64,000 nucleotides of DNA, from NCBI RefSeq assembly GCF_017357225.1, contig NZ_CP071604.1:995001-1059000 (forward strand), read 5' to 3'. Origin of the DNA: Rhizobium binae (GTDB lineage: Bacteria > Pseudomonadota > Alphaproteobacteria > Rhizobiales > Rhizobiaceae). The notes beneath the pieces are model-generated. The model searched no databases. It worked only from the letters and a program-made list of their open reading frames with translations, and was not told the origin of the DNA. Positions 17,192 to 27,081 of the stretch are shown here, piece by piece; the stretch's first letter is position 1, and the number at the start of each line of letters is the position of its first letter. Both the position numbers and the translations under genes were made by a program.

Positions 17192-19135
17192 ATGTCCGCT
17201 AAAAACATATCCTTGAACGGGAAGCTTGCGGCCACGTTCGCAGCCCTCATCCTCATCTTCATGTCCGTCTCGGCCTTCGTCTATTCCAAGGCGACAGCAT
17301 CGGCGGCCGCATCGGCCGAACAGGAAAAGTCGGAGCTGCTCGTCAACCAGATCGACGATGCGCTGCAGGCGATGCTCGAGCAGGCTGTCAACCTGCGCGG
17401 CTTCATCCTCTTCCGCAGCGACAGCACCTATGGCGATGTCTTCGCCAATCGTGAGCGCATGCTGAAGGCGATCGCCGCCGCCAGGCAGACGGCGGCCGGC
17501 GAGCCGCAGCTGCTCGAGATGATCGACGGCATGCAGAAGGCTGCCGACCTCTATTTCCATGAGCTTGCCGAACCGCAGACCAAGGCGCGCAAGGAAACCG
17601 ACATGCCGATCGAGGAGGTCGTCAAGATCGGCGTCAACGCCACCAAGGGCCAGCTTGATGGTTTCCGCCAGGCGTCCGCCAAGATCAAGGCCACCGCCCG
17701 CGAAAAATCGGATGCACTCGCCAAGGTTCGCGCCGATGCCAATAGCCATCTCAAGACGACGCTGCTGGCAGGCGGCATCATTGCATCGCTTGCCGCCGCC
17801 CTTCTTGCCTGGCTTATGTCGCGTACCATCGTCCGCCCGGTCGTCGGCATGACTGCGGCCATGGATCGCCTCGCCGGCGGTCAGAACGATATCGAGGTCC
17901 CGGCTGTCGAGCGCGGTGACGAAATCGGTCGCATGGCCCAGTCCGTCCTGGTCTTCAAGCAGGCGGCGATCGAGAAGCTGCGCCTTTCCGGCGAGACCGA
18001 CCGCATGCGCGGCGAAGCCGAGCGCCAGCGCCAGGCGAGCGACGAGCAGAAGGCGCGTGAGGAAGGCGAGCTGCGTTATGCCGTCGACGCCTTGGCCGGC
18101 GGCCTTGCCGGCCTTGCCGTCGGCGATGTCGCCGCCCGCATCCAGACGCCGTTTGCGCCGCAATATGACAGCCTGCGCAACGACTTCAACAATGCCGTCG
18201 AAAAGCTGCAGGCGGCACTCCAGTCGGTCGGCCGCAACGCTTCGGCGATTAATGCCGGCGCCGGCGAGATCCGCTCGGCCGCCGACGATCTTGCCCACCG
18301 CACCGAGCAGCAGGCCGCCGCCGTCGAAGAGACCGCCGCAGCACTCGAAGAAGTGACGACGACGGTGCGCGACAGCGCCAAGCGCGCCGAGGATGTCGGC
18401 AATCTTGTCGAGCGCACCCGCCTTGGCGCCGAAAAGTCCGGCGATGTCGTCCGCAGGGCCGTCTCCGCCATGCAGCAGATCGAAAAGTCCTCGGGCGAAA
18501 TCTCCAACATCATCGGCGTCATCGACGACATCGCCTTCCAGACCAACCTTTTGGCGCTGAACGCCGGCGTCGAGGCTGCCCGCGCCGGTGAGGCCGGCAA
18601 GGGCTTTGCCGTCGTCGCCCAGGAAGTGCGCGAGCTCGCCCAGCGTTCTGCCAAGGCGGCGAAGGAGATCAAGGATCTGATCACCACGTCCGGCACGCAT
18701 GTCCAGACCGGCGTATCGCTGGTCGGCGAGACCGGCAAGGCGCTCGAAGCGATCGTTGCCGAGGTGCAGGAGATCAACCGCAACGTCAACGCGATCGTCA
18801 CCGCCACGCGCGAGCAGTCGATCGGGCTGCAGGAGATCAACACCGCCGTCAACAACATGGATCAGGGAACGCAGCAGAATGCGGCCATGGTCGAGGAACA
18901 GACCGCGGCGAGCCATGCGCTTGCCCAGGAAGCAAGCGCGCTCGACGAGCTGCTGCGCCAGTTCAAGCTCGGCACCCAGCTTGCCGCTCCGGCCCAGAAG
19001 ACTGCCGCCGCAACGCCAACCTCCCGCCCGGTCGCCTCTCCGGCCCGCGCCCTTGCCAACCAGGTCACCAAGGCCTTCGGCGGCAAACAGGCAAGTGCTG
19101 CGGTTGCGGTTCAGGAGGACTGGACGGAGTTCTGA
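17192..19135 (+). CDS. Methyl-accepting chemotaxis protein with CHASE3/4HB-like sensor and C-terminal docking pentapeptide
   Basis: A 647-residue transmembrane chemoreceptor. TM1 is about residues 12-32. The periplasmic domain is short and all-helical ([34 protein letters not shown]), which looks like CHASE3 or a four-helix bundle rather than Cache. TM2 is about 190-212, then HAMP and the MCP signalling domain, whose tip is almost identical to that of the receptor at 12689-14770. The C-terminus ends after a Pro/Ala-rich linker in DWTEF, a CheR/CheB-tethering pentapeptide like E. coli NWETF. ATG 17192 follows AGGAG. The ligand is unknown. It is flanked by a strong terminator at 19170. Confidence 0.92.
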   Translation: MSAKNISLNGKLAATFAALILIFMSVSAFVYSKATASAAASAEQEKSELLVNQIDDALQAMLEQAVNLRGFILFRSDSTYGDVFANRERMLKAIAAARQTAAGEPQLLEMIDGMQKAADLYFHELAEPQTKARKETDMPIEEVVKIGVNATKGQLDGFRQASAKIKATAREKSDALAKVRADANSHLKTTLLAGGIIASLAAALLAWLMSRTIVRPVVGMTAAMDRLAGGQNDIEVPAVERGDEIGRMAQSVLVFKQAAIEKLRLSGETDRMRGEAERQRQASDEQKAREEGELRYAVDALAGGLAGLAVGDVAARIQTPFAPQYDSLRNDFNNAVEKLQAALQSVGRNASAINAGAGEIRSAADDLAHRTEQQAAAVEETAAALEEVTTTVRDSAKRAEDVGNLVERTRLGAEKSGDVVRRAVSAMQQIEKSSGEISNIIGVIDDIAFQTNLLALNAGVEAARAGEAGKGFAVVAQEVRELAQRSAKAAKEIKDLITTSGTHVQTGVSLVGETGKALEAIVAEVQEINRNVNAIVTATREQSIGLQEINTAVNNMDQGTQQNAAMVEEQTAASHALAQEASALDELLRQFKLGTQLAAPAQKTAAATPTSRPVASPARALANQVTKAFGGKQASAAVAVQEDWTEF

Positions 19136-19169
19136 GAGCGCTGCTTTCGGAGACAGGTTAAAGGAAGAG

Positions 19170-19196
19170 GGCGGCGCAGGGGTGCCGCCTTTTTTT
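19170..19196 (+). terminator. Rho-independent terminator after second chemoreceptor gene
   Basis: A perfect GGCGGC / GCCGCC stem with a GCAGGGGT loop followed by seven T residues, 35 bases after the stop codon. Confidence 0.9.
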
Positions 19197-19278
19197 CAAT
19201 TGGGGCACTGTGATCAAACACGAAAAGCATTATGTTTCCGATGCTTAGACATCTTGATTGGCTACGGCGTCTCCTCAC

Positions 19279-19371
19279 TCTCCGTCATCCTCGGCCTTGA
19301 GCCGAGGATCCATGCCACGGCGATCGGTGGATGCTGTGTGGATGCTCGGCTCAAGGCCGAGCATGACGGAG
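19279..19371. repeat. Intergenic palindromic repeat, CCGTCATCC family, copy 3
   Basis: The cleanest copy: it starts TCTCCGTCATCCTCGGCCTT and ends CCGAGCATGACGGAGG. Inner dyads are CCTCGGCCTTGAGCCGAGG and GCTCGGCTCAAGGCCGAGC. It lies between the convergent chemoreceptor and dxs genes. The rest of 19136-19535 holds the terminator at 19170 and otherwise nothing I can name. Confidence 0.85.
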
Positions 19372-19535
19372 GGTGGGGTGGCTGCTGGAGCATGTACAGC
19401 AATGGGGGCAGAGGATGGGCGGCATATAGGAAATCCTGCGCCCTGCCGGTTGCGGCCTCAATCTCCTTCAGTACTCATCCCGGTTGGTGCCGGCAGGCGG
19501 ATGAGGGGGCCACGCGGCACGCCCTCACAATTCAT

Positions 19536-21452
19536 CTACCCCGCAACCCCAACCGCAACCCCGCGCCCCAGCGCCCGGAATACGGTCGAGACGATCCCGG
19601 CGCGGTCCAACCCGGCATGGGCGTTCATCGCTTCCGGCTTGGCCTGCTCCATCCAGATGTCGGGCATGACGAGCGAGCGGATCTTCAGGCCGTTGTCGAG
19701 CAGGCCTTCGCTCGAGAGATATTGCATCACCTGGCTGCCGAAACCGCCGACGGAGCCTTCCTCGACGGTGATCAGCATTTCGTGGTGGCGGGCGAGCTGG
19801 CGGATCAGATCGTGATCGAGCGGCTTGGCGAAGCGCGCATCGGCGACCGTCGTCGACAGGCCGGCGGCTTCGAGATCTTCGGCGGCAAGCAGACAGTCGG
19901 CAAGCCGGGTGCCGAAGGAAAGCAGCGCAACCTTGGTGCCTTCCTTGACGATGCGGCCCTTGCCGATCTGCAGGATTTCGCCGCGTGCGGGCATGTCGAC
20001 GCCGACGCCTTCGCCGCGCGGATAGCGGAACGAGATCGGCCCGGCGTCATAGGCGGCGGCGGTGCGCACCATATGCTTGAGTTCGGCCTCGTCGGCCGCT
20101 GCCATCACCACGAAGCCGGGCAGGGTGGTGAGGAAGGCGGTGTCGAAGGAGCCGGCATGGGTCGGGCCGTCGGCGCCGACATAGCCGGCGCGATCGATCG
20201 GAAAACGCACCGGCAGTCCCTGGATCGCCACGTCGTGCACGACCTGGTCGTAGGCGCGCTGCAGGAAGGTGGAATAGAGCGCCGCAAACGGCTTGTAGCC
20301 CTCCGCCGCAAGCCCGGCGGCGAAGGTCACGGCATGCTGCTCGGCGATGCCGACGTCGAAGCAGCGCGACGGAAAGGCTTCGGCGAGTTTGTCGAGGCCG
20401 GTGCCGTTCGGCATGGCGGCGGTGATCCCGACGATCTTGTCGTCGAGGGCGGCTTCCTGCACCAGCGCTTCGGCAAAGACACTGGTATAGCTCGGCGCAT
20501 TCGGTTTCACCCGTGCCTGGGCGCCGGTGATGACGTCGAACTTGTTGACGCCGTGATATTTGTCGGCAGCGGCTTCCGCCGGCGGATAGCCCTTGCCCTT
20601 CTGGGTGACGACATGGATCAGCACCGGGCCGCGCGCATTGTCGCGCACATTGCGCAGCACCGGCAGCAGGTGGTCGAAGGAGTGTCCGTCGATCGGCCCG
20701 ATATGATAAAAGCCCATCTCCTCGAACATGGTGCCGCCGGTGACGTATCCGCGCGCATGTTCGACGGCGCGGGTGATGGCGCGGTCGATGTTCTTGCCGA
20801 GATAGGCCGTCAGCTTCTTGCCGAGGTCGCGAAAGCCCATATAGGTGCGCCCCGAGGCGAGGCGGGCGAGATAGGCGCTCATTGCGCCCGTCGGCGGCGC
20901 GATCGACATGTCGTTGTCGTTGAGGATGACGATAAGGCGGGCATCGAGCGCGCCGGCATTGTTCAGCGCCTCGTAGGCCATGCCGGCCGACATCGCGCCG
21001 TCGCCGATGACGGCGACGACGCGCCGGTCGTTCTTGTCGAGATCGGCGGCGATCGCCATGCCGAGGCCGGCCGAGATCGAGGTCGAGGAATGCGCCGCGC
21101 CGAAGGGGTCATATTCGCTCTCCGCCCGGCGGGTGAAGCCGGACAGCCCGTCTTCCTGGCGCAGTGTGCGGATGCGGTTGCGCCGGCCGGTCAGGATCTT
21201 GTGCGGATAGCACTGGTGGCCGACATCGAAGATCAGCCGGTCGTTGGGCGTATCGAAGACGCTGTGGATGGCGATCGTCAGCTCGACTACGCCGAGGCCG
21301 GCGCCGAGATGACCGCCGGTGCGCGACACCGCATCGATCATTTCATCCCGGACCTCGCGGGCAAGCTGCGGCAGGTCGCGATCCTCGAGCTTGCGCAGGT
21401 CGGCGGGGTAAGTGACCTGGTCGAGCAGAGGGGTCTTCGGCGGATGTGTCAC
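19536..21452 (-). CDS. dxs: 1-deoxy-D-xylulose-5-phosphate synthase
   Basis: Condenses pyruvate and glyceraldehyde 3-phosphate to DXP, the first step of the MEP isoprenoid pathway and a precursor source for thiamine and pyridoxal. The 638-residue length is standard. Features in order: a thiamine-diphosphate-binding region with [34 protein letters not shown] (GDG motif) and [14 protein letters not shown]; the transketolase pyrimidine domain with the activating Glu in [18 protein letters not shown]; and a C-terminal transketolase domain ([19 protein letters not shown]). ATG 21452 is the first start. Dxs normally travels with xseB and tlyA; here both are displaced by other genes. Confidence 0.97.
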   Translation of the reverse strand: MTHPPKTPLLDQVTYPADLRKLEDRDLPQLAREVRDEMIDAVSRTGGHLGAGLGVVELTIAIHSVFDTPNDRLIFDVGHQCYPHKILTGRRNRIRTLRQEDGLSGFTRRAESEYDPFGAAHSSTSISAGLGMAIAADLDKNDRRVVAVIGDGAMSAGMAYEALNNAGALDARLIVILNDNDMSIAPPTGAMSAYLARLASGRTYMGFRDLGKKLTAYLGKNIDRAITRAVEHARGYVTGGTMFEEMGFYHIGPIDGHSFDHLLPVLRNVRDNARGPVLIHVVTQKGKGYPPAEAAADKYHGVNKFDVITGAQARVKPNAPSYTSVFAEALVQEAALDDKIVGITAAMPNGTGLDKLAEAFPSRCFDVGIAEQHAVTFAAGLAAEGYKPFAALYSTFLQRAYDQVVHDVAIQGLPVRFPIDRAGYVGADGPTHAGSFDTAFLTTLPGFVVMAAADEAELKHMVRTAAAYDAGPISFRYPRGEGVGVDMPARGEILQIGKGRIVKEGTKVALLSFGTRLADCLLAAEDLEAAGLSTTVADARFAKPLDHDLIRQLARHHEMLITVEEGSVGGFGSQVMQYLSSEGLLDNGLKIRSLVMPDIWMEQAKPEAMNAHAGLDRAGIVSTVFRALGRGVAVGVAG

Positions 21453-21546
21453 GGGCGGGCGCTCTTTCTTACTTTTCCTTGTATCGCTTTATTCGATTAG
21501 AACGAGGCAAAACAAGTGATTTCAGGAACCGAAGGTTTTCACCTTA

Positions 21547-21596
21547 GAGCATGGCGGAAAAATGTGTGAGCGGTTTCGGGAGATATCACATTCTAT
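21547..21596. repeat. Degenerate mosaic module M2-like element
   Basis: AGAGCATGGCGGAAAAATGT followed by GAGCGGTTTCGG resembles the reverse orientation of module M2 at 28937-28980 (AGCATGATGCCGA ... GAGCGGTTTTCGG). The right half has diverged. It lies between the divergent dxs and phospholipase D genes. Confidence 0.45.
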
Positions 21597-21700
21597 TTCC
21601 GCGAGTTGCATTCGTCTGATCCTGCCCCGGCGCTGCCCTTATTTTCCACCCCGTGATGGAACGCGCCCGGGTGCGGCGAGCCGCTTGAATATGACACGGA

Positions 21701-23716
21701 ATGGTAGCAACGTGGTGGGGCTGGCTGGGGGATCAGGTGATGGGAACGGTTGTTGCAGCGCATGCCTATGTGAACAACGAGGTCGCCTACGTGGCCTGGG
21801 ATATCGACGCCAAGATCGACGGATGCCTCGGCTTCGAAGTCGTCCGCGTCTATCTCGACGAGCAGGGAAACGTGGCGAGAAAGTCCGATGGCAGCGAGGA
21901 CCGGGTGACCTGCGCCGCCTGGGTCGCCTTCAAGGGGCAGCGCAATCCGCATTGGCTGCCGCAGACGACGTCGCTCTGGCCGGTGCAGAAGCTCTCCTGG
22001 CGCGACCTGACTCTGCGCAAGCGGCGCAACGAAATGAGACGGCGGCCGGACGAGGTCCGGGTGCGTTACGAGATCCGCCCGCTCGGCGACCTGAAGCCGG
22101 GCATGCAGGCCGCCCCGGATCCGACACCTGCGCTCGTCGAGATCAACAAGCGGGACGAAAAGGGCAGGCCGATCAAGAAGGCCGACGGCACCTTCGAGAA
22201 AATCGCGGTCAAGGCCTATGAGGGACCTGCGCGGCCACTCGGTTATCTCGGGCCGGCCGTCCCGACCAACCCTGTCCATGTGACGCGCAAGCGCGGCCAG
22301 TTCGAATCGACCTTCACCAACGGCATCCTGGCTGCCCAGTGGCTGCGAAACGTCCTGCTGGGAGACGGTGTGAAGAAGCCGAACGAGTTGATCGACATGA
22401 TTTCCGATCCGGCGAATGGCATCCGCAAATATCTGGCCGGCGATGTCATTCCGATGCTCAGGGAGTTCATGAATGCGCCTGGACGCTTTCTGATCGCCCT
22501 CTATGAGTTGGAGGACAAGGAACTGCTCGAGCTTCTGCAGGCCAACAAGGACAGGTTACGCATCATCCTCGCCAACACCGGCAAGGTCGGCGACGATTGG
22601 GATGTGCGCAATCATGAGGCGCGCAAGGCGCTGATTGAGGCCGGCGTCGAGATTCACCACCGGATGTTCAACAATTCGAGCCAGATCGGCCACAACAAAT
22701 TCGTGGTGCACATAGCGCCCGACGGGACGCGCAGCGTGTTCACCGGCAGCACCAACTGGACGGCCACGGGACTTGCCGGCCAGTCCAACAACGCCTTGAT
22801 CGTCCGCAACGATGCGGTTGCCGCGGCCTATGTCGCCTATTGGGAGCGGATGCTGGAAGACAATGCGACGCTGGAAGCACCCGTCGAATTCGATGACGGC
22901 ATGCCCGACAACCAGCAGAGCAAGGAATTCCGACGCTCGAATGAGACACCTTCCATCGTCCCGACCGGCAACGGCGCTTCGGTCGAAGCATGGTTCTCGC
23001 CGAACATGCAGAGCCGCAGAAAGGGCAAGGCGACGCCGCCCGATCTCCGCGAGGTCTACCGCCTGATGCGCCGGGCCGAGCATGCGGTGCTGTTTCTGGC
23101 CTTCTACCCCGGACAGTCGGGCAGGGATTGCATCGTCGGCGAGGCGATCGACATCGGCCTCAAGGATCAGAAGCTGATCATCACCGGCGCCGTTTCAAGC
23201 CCGCAGGCCATGCCCAATTACGTCGCCGCCAAGAAGAACGATCCCGACGACGAGGACGACGATGTCGACGCTGTGTCGCCGCATACGTTCGATGAGGCCA
23301 ATGTCTCGATCGTCCGGGCCTCGCGCATCGATGACCGCCAGCTGCTGGCGGATTTCGGCGCGGAGGAATTGACGGCAAAGAAGGTCGGCGCCATCATCCA
23401 TGACAAGGTGCTGGTGATCGATCCCCTGTCGGACGACTGCGTCGTCGTTCTCGGCAGCCACAATCTCGGTTTCAAGGCCTCCTACGCCAATGACGAGAAC
23501 ATGCTGATCGTCAAAGGCGACCGGGCGCTCGCCGAGGCCTATGCCGTCCACATCCTCGATGTCTATGATCACTACCGTTTCCGTGCCGTCGAGGCGGAGC
23601 TGAAGCGCCAGGGCAAGAAGGGCTGGTCAGGCTTTCTCAACGTCGACGACAGCTGGCAGGACGGCTACGTCAACCGCACGAAGGGCGCGCTGACACGTTA
23701 CTTCGCAGCAGGTTGA
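21701..23716 (+). CDS. Large phospholipase D-like protein with two PLDc domains
   Basis: A 671-residue protein with two PLD catalytic half-sites and no obvious signal peptide. Residues 1-190 form an unrecognised N-terminal domain. The first half-site has H331-N-K333 and GSTNW (349-353) but Ile338 where the Asp of the HKD motif is expected. The second is canonical: H567-D-K569-x4-D574 and GSHN (586-589) with E599. An acidic stretch (NDPDDEDDDVD, about 513-523) precedes the second half-site. Two half-sites normally make one active site for phosphodiester cleavage or phosphatidyl transfer; substrate (lipid or nucleic acid) is unknown. An ATG at 21740, preceded by GGGGGATCAGG, is a strong alternative start. 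Confidence 0.82.
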   Translation: MVATWWGWLGDQVMGTVVAAHAYVNNEVAYVAWDIDAKIDGCLGFEVVRVYLDEQGNVARKSDGSEDRVTCAAWVAFKGQRNPHWLPQTTSLWPVQKLSWRDLTLRKRRNEMRRRPDEVRVRYEIRPLGDLKPGMQAAPDPTPALVEINKRDEKGRPIKKADGTFEKIAVKAYEGPARPLGYLGPAVPTNPVHVTRKRGQFESTFTNGILAAQWLRNVLLGDGVKKPNELIDMISDPANGIRKYLAGDVIPMLREFMNAPGRFLIALYELEDKELLELLQANKDRLRIILANTGKVGDDWDVRNHEARKALIEAGVEIHHRMFNNSSQIGHNKFVVHIAPDGTRSVFTGSTNWTATGLAGQSNNALIVRNDAVAAAYVAYWERMLEDNATLEAPVEFDDGMPDNQQSKEFRRSNETPSIVPTGNGASVEAWFSPNMQSRRKGKATPPDLREVYRLMRRAEHAVLFLAFYPGQSGRDCIVGEAIDIGLKDQKLIITGAVSSPQAMPNYVAAKKNDPDDEDDDVDAVSPHTFDEANVSIVRASRIDDRQLLADFGAEELTAKKVGAIIHDKVLVIDPLSDDCVVVLGSHNLGFKASYANDENMLIVKGDRALAEAYAVHILDVYDHYRFRAVEAELKRQGKKGWSGFLNVDDSWQDGYVNRTKGALTRYFAAG

Positions 23717-23730
23717 TGTTCGCAAGTTGC

Positions 23731-23749
23731 CGGCGGCGCGTCGCCGCCG
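23731..23749. terminator. GC hairpin between convergent PLD and pirin genes
   Basis: CGGCGGCG and CGCCGCCG pair perfectly around a three-base loop, exactly in the 33-base gap between two convergent stop codons. There is no T-run; a bidirectional terminator is plausible but unproved. Confidence 0.45.
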
Positions 23750-24673
23750 TCAGCCCTCCGGCAGCGGCACGAATTCCTCTTCATCACCCGGCACGATATC
23801 GAAGCGGCCGGTGCGCCACTCCTCCTTGGCCTTTTCGATCCTCTCCTTCGAGGAGGAGACGAAATTCCACCAGATATAGCGCTTCGAATTCAGCGCCGCG
23901 CCGCCGAAGAGCATCAGGTGACAGCCGTCAGTGCCGGCTTCGAGCGTGATCGCATCGCCCGGCCGGAAGACCAGTAGCTGGTCGGCGGCAAAACGGTCGC
24001 CTGAGATCACGACTTCGCCCGAAAGTACGTAGACGGCGCGCTCCTCATGGCCCGCGCCGAAGGGAAAGCGCACGCCGGGCTGCAGGTTGAGATCGACATA
24101 GAGCGTGTCGGAGAATGTGCCGACCGGCGATGTCATGCCTTCGAACGAGCCGATGACGACGCGCCCGCGCACGCCCGACGTTTCGATCAGCGGCATCTCA
24201 GCCTTTTCCGTATGGGCGAAGGAGGGATCGATCTCCTCCTTGTCGTCGGGCAGCGCCAGCCAGGTCTGCAGCCCCGACATCAGCAGCGGGTGGCCGCGCA
24301 GATTGTCGGGCGTGCGCTCGGAATGGACGATGCCGCGGCCGGCCGTCATCAGGTTGATATCGCCGGGACGGATGACCTTTTCGGTGCCGAGGCTGTCGCG
24401 ATGGCGGATCTCGCCGTCGAAGAGATAAGTGACGGTCGACAGGCCGATATGCGGATGCGGCTTGACGTCGAGCGCCTCATTGGGCTTCAGGATCGCCGGC
24501 CCCATGCGGTCGAAGAAGATGAACGGCCCGACCAGCCGCCGCTGCCTCGTGGGCAGCGCGCGCCGCACCTGGAAGCCGCCGATATCGCTGGTGCGCGGAA
24601 TGATCAGATTCTCGATCGCATCACAGGCGAAGGCATCGCCGGGCAGGGGATCTTTGCCGGGAAAGAAGGACAT
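23750..24673 (-). CDS. Pirin family protein
   Basis: A 307-residue bicupin of the pirin family. The N-terminal cupin has the metal-ligand region KPHPHIGLSTVTYLFDGEI and MTAGRGIVHSE, with histidines typical of iron-binding pirin; the C-terminal cupin contains GHEERAVYVLSGEV. Pirins are non-heme Fe proteins; some have quercetin 2,3-dioxygenase activity and others act as redox-dependent regulators. Which applies here cannot be seen. It is transcribed in the same direction as the SDR upstream, but a mosaic repeat separates them (24692-24791), so co-transcription is uncertain. Confidence 0.92.
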   Translation of the reverse strand: MSFFPGKDPLPGDAFACDAIENLIIPRTSDIGGFQVRRALPTRQRRLVGPFIFFDRMGPAILKPNEALDVKPHPHIGLSTVTYLFDGEIRHRDSLGTEKVIRPGDINLMTAGRGIVHSERTPDNLRGHPLLMSGLQTWLALPDDKEEIDPSFAHTEKAEMPLIETSGVRGRVVIGSFEGMTSPVGTFSDTLYVDLNLQPGVRFPFGAGHEERAVYVLSGEVVISGDRFAADQLLVFRPGDAITLEAGTDGCHLMLFGGAALNSKRYIWWNFVSSSKERIEKAKEEWRTGRFDIVPGDEEEFVPLPEG

Positions 24674-24691
24674 GTCGGATCTCCGATCGCG

Positions 24692-24791
24692 AGAGCATTT
24701 CCGTTTTCACCGAATCACGGAATGCTCTATCTCTTTGTTTTCACGCAATTCCGGACGCACAAACCGCTATGCACTTTTGCTGGATTGCTCT
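24692..24791. repeat. Mosaic intergenic element (AGAGCATTTCCG type)
   Basis: Contains the dyad AGAGCATTTCCG ... ACGGAATGCTCT (24692-24726), then TTTCACGCAATTCCGGACGC and a TGCACTTTTGCTGG segment ending in ATTGCTCTAC. The second half has the same general layout as module M3 (dyad plus ACGCA and CACTTTTGC elements). It fills most of the gap between the pirin and SDR genes. Confidence 0.65.
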
Positions 24792-24848
24792 ACCGGATCG
24801 ACCACAAATAATGCCTCAAGGGCCGGCCGTCCAATGGAACGCGTCGGC

Positions 24849-25616
24849 TCAGATGGCGGTGAAGCCGTTATCGACGAAGAGGTGGGCGCCGTTGACGAAG
24901 TTCGACTCGTCGCTGGCGAGATAAAGGGCGGCCCGCGCCACATCCTCCGGCTCGCCGATCCGCCCCTGCTGCGCGGCGATGGCGGCATCCGAGACATCGA
25001 CGCCGAGCGCCTGCAGGTCAGCCACCTCGCGCAAACCGTGCGGCGTGCGGATGAAGCCGGGGCAGACGGCATTGCAGCGGATGTTGCGGTCGCGGAATTC
25101 CACCGCAATCGCCCGGGCAAACATATGCACGGCGCCCTTGGTCGTGTCGTAAAGCACTTCCATCGGCGTGGCGGCGACCGCCGAGATCGACGAGGTGCAG
25201 ACGATCGAGCCGCCGCCCGCGGCAATCATCTTCGGCAGCACCGCCTTGGTCATCAGGAACATCGAGCGCACATTGACGGCGTGCAGCCAGTCCCATTCCT
25301 CAAGCGTCGTTTCCAGGAAGGGCTTGATAACGATCGTGCCGGCATGGTTGAAGAGCACGGTGACCGCGCCGTAGCGTTCCTCGACGCCGGCGACGGCGGC
25401 ATTGACGGCCGCCTCGTCTGAGACATCGGCCGTCCAGCAATCGGCCTCGCCGCCGGCCTCACGGATCTGCTTGACGGTTTCGGCCGCCGCTTCGCCGTTG
25501 CGGTCGATGATCGCGACGCGCGCGCCTTCCGCCGCAAACAGCTTCGAGGCAGCGCCGCCCATGCCGGTTGCGCCGCCCGATACGATGGCGACCTTACCCT
25601 TCAACCTGTCCGTCAT
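24849..25616 (-). CDS. Short-chain dehydrogenase/reductase (SDR)
   Basis: A 255-residue classical SDR. The NAD(P)-binding motif is SGGATGMGG (a TGxxxGxG variant), then D-V at TADVSD, NHAG, the catalytic Ser in CTSSISAVAA, Tyr and Lys in LYDTTKGAV, and PGFIRTP after the active site. An Asp at the end of strand 2 (AIIDRNG) suggests NAD(H) preference. The C-terminal VNGAHLFVDNGFTAI is typical of FabG-like alcohol dehydrogenases. The substrate is unknown. It ends a minus-strand block with xseB and the deacetylase-like gene upstream but is 85 bases from xseB. Confidence 0.92.
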   Translation of the reverse strand: MTDRLKGKVAIVSGGATGMGGAASKLFAAEGARVAIIDRNGEAAAETVKQIREAGGEADCWTADVSDEAAVNAAVAGVEERYGAVTVLFNHAGTIVIKPFLETTLEEWDWLHAVNVRSMFLMTKAVLPKMIAAGGGSIVCTSSISAVAATPMEVLYDTTKGAVHMFARAIAVEFRDRNIRCNAVCPGFIRTPHGLREVADLQALGVDVSDAAIAAQQGRIGEPEDVARAALYLASDESNFVNGAHLFVDNGFTAI

Positions 25617-25701
25617 TTGTCCGTCCCCTCATGATTTGGAGGGATCATAGATCGGGCGCCAGCCGATCGCCAAGCGCCTTTGCCGAGATCTGCTCGAGGC
25701 C

Positions 25702-25953
25702 TCAGGCCCCGTCGAGCGGCTCGACGCCCTGCGGCTTGCCGGCGCGGTCGAGCCGGATCTTCTCTATGCGGTTTTCGGCGGCCGAAAGCAGCGTCTCGCA
25801 ATGTTTCTTCAGCGCTTCGCCGCGCTCGTAGATTTCGATCGATTCATCCAGCGCCACGTCGCCGCGCTCCAGCCGGGCGACGATGCTTTCGAGTTCGGCA
25901 ACCGCCTTTTCGAAGGAAAGGCCGGACACTTCCGGCTTGGCGCTGTCAGTCAT
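25702..25953 (-). CDS. xseB: Exodeoxyribonuclease VII small subunit
   Basis: An 83-residue small subunit that with XseA degrades single-stranded DNA from both ends. The conserved core is [20 protein letters not shown], then [19 protein letters not shown] and [12 protein letters not shown], a two-helix coiled-coil architecture. ATG 25953 is preceded by AAGGG and starts two bases after the stop of the deacetylase-like gene, so the two are translationally linked. A TTG at 25959 would overlap that stop. In other rhizobia xseB commonly precedes dxs directly (my recollection); here an SDR, a pirin and a PLD gene intervene. Confidence 0.93.
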   Translation of the reverse strand: MTDSAKPEVSGLSFEKAVAELESIVARLERGDVALDESIEIYERGEALKKHCETLLSAAENRIEKIRLDRAGKPQGVEPLDGA

Positions 25954-25955
25954 TC

Positions 25956-26891
25956 TCAACCCTTCATCATTCGCAGGATATGCATGCCCGCCGATTCGGC
26001 CAGACCCTCGAGATCATAGCCGCCTTCGAGCAGGCTGACGACCCGGTTCTTCGCGTGCCGGTCGGCCAGTTCCAGGACGCGGCCGGTGGCCCAGTCGAAA
26101 TCCTCGCCGGTCAGGTTGATCTGTGCCAGCGGGTCGCGGTGATGGGCGTCGAAACCGGCGGAGATGATGATGAGATCCGGCCGGAAATCGTCGAGGGCCG
26201 GCAGCACGCGCGATTTGAACGCCTCGCGGAAATGGTCGCTGCCGACATTCGGTGAAAGCGGCGCGTTGACGATGGTATTGTGCTTGCCCTTCTCCTCCTT
26301 GGCGCCGCTGCCCGGATAGAGCGGCATCTGATGCGTCGAGCAGAACAGCACGGAAGCATCGTCCCAGAAGATGTCCTGGGTGCCGTTGCCATGGTGCACG
26401 TCCCAATCGACGATGGCGACGCGTTCGGCGCCATGCCGCTTCTGCGCATGGCGGGCGGCAATCGCCGCATTGTTGAAGAAGCAGAAACCCATCGCCGTCA
26501 TCTTTTCGGCATGGTGCCCGGGCGGGCGGGCGGCGACGAAGACATTGTCGGCGGCACCGGAAAACACGTCGTCCACCGCCGCCATCGCGCCGCCGATCCC
26601 GGTCAGCGCCGCCTGCAGGCTCTTGACGCTGGCATAGGTATCGGCTTCCAGCTGGTTGATCCGGTCTTCCTCCTCGGGGATCTCACGCATCACGGCGGCA
26701 AGATGCTCCTCCGGATGCGCCAGCAGCACAGCATCCTCGCTCGCCTCGGGCGCCTGCCGGCGCTCCAGCCGTGCGAAATTCGGATGTTCCAGCGCGACAT
26801 TGATGGCGCGGATCCGGTCCGACCGCTCCGGATGGCCGGAAGGCGTCACATGTTCCAGGAAGATCGGGTGTTCATAAAGACGGGTGCTCAT
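25956..26891 (-). CDS. Histone deacetylase family protein (acetylpolyamine amidohydrolase / AcuC-like)
   Basis: A 311-residue zinc-dependent deacetylase of the class II HDAC-like fold. Active-site signatures are [10 protein letters not shown] (the charge-relay His pair), [15 protein letters not shown] (Zn ligands Asp and His), [15 protein letters not shown] (Zn-ligand Asp) and [11 protein letters not shown]. Bacterial members deacetylate acetylated polyamines or other small molecules, and some act on acetyl-lysine proteins such as acetyl-CoA synthetase. No acetyltransferase is nearby to choose between these. It is the first gene of a tight pair with xseB. Confidence 0.92.
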   Translation of the reverse strand: MSTRLYEHPIFLEHVTPSGHPERSDRIRAINVALEHPNFARLERRQAPEASEDAVLLAHPEEHLAAVMREIPEEEDRINQLEADTYASVKSLQAALTGIGGAMAAVDDVFSGAADNVFVAARPPGHHAEKMTAMGFCFFNNAAIAARHAQKRHGAERVAIVDWDVHHGNGTQDIFWDDASVLFCSTHQMPLYPGSGAKEEKGKHNTIVNAPLSPNVGSDHFREAFKSRVLPALDDFRPDLIIISAGFDAHHRDPLAQINLTGEDFDWATGRVLELADRHAKNRVVSLLEGGYDLEGLAESAGMHILRMMKG

Positions 26892-27081
26892 GGAGACACT
26901 CTATCGGCCGCTTGTGTCATGTTCCACAGCAGATGGGGCGTTGGTCGACGATTTCAACAAGCGCTCCCGTCGCGCCGACTTGCCCCTGGCGGCATAAGAA
27001 GTTCCTGTCATCTCAGCCGTTTACTTCGACGGACCCCATCGCTACTGTTGATGACGGGAAATTTAGTAGGCAGAGTTGCTG

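Noticed and set aside
18699..21500. Open frame of 933 codons on the + strand
   Set aside because: It runs across the end of a chemoreceptor in another frame and antisense to dxs. Composition is shadow-like and both real genes are unmistakable.
26892..27081. tRNA or small RNA gene in the gaps around the thioesterase gene
   Set aside because: No cloverleaf-compatible arms, CCA-proximal stem or T-loop GGTTCRANTCC was found by eye here or in the other gaps.
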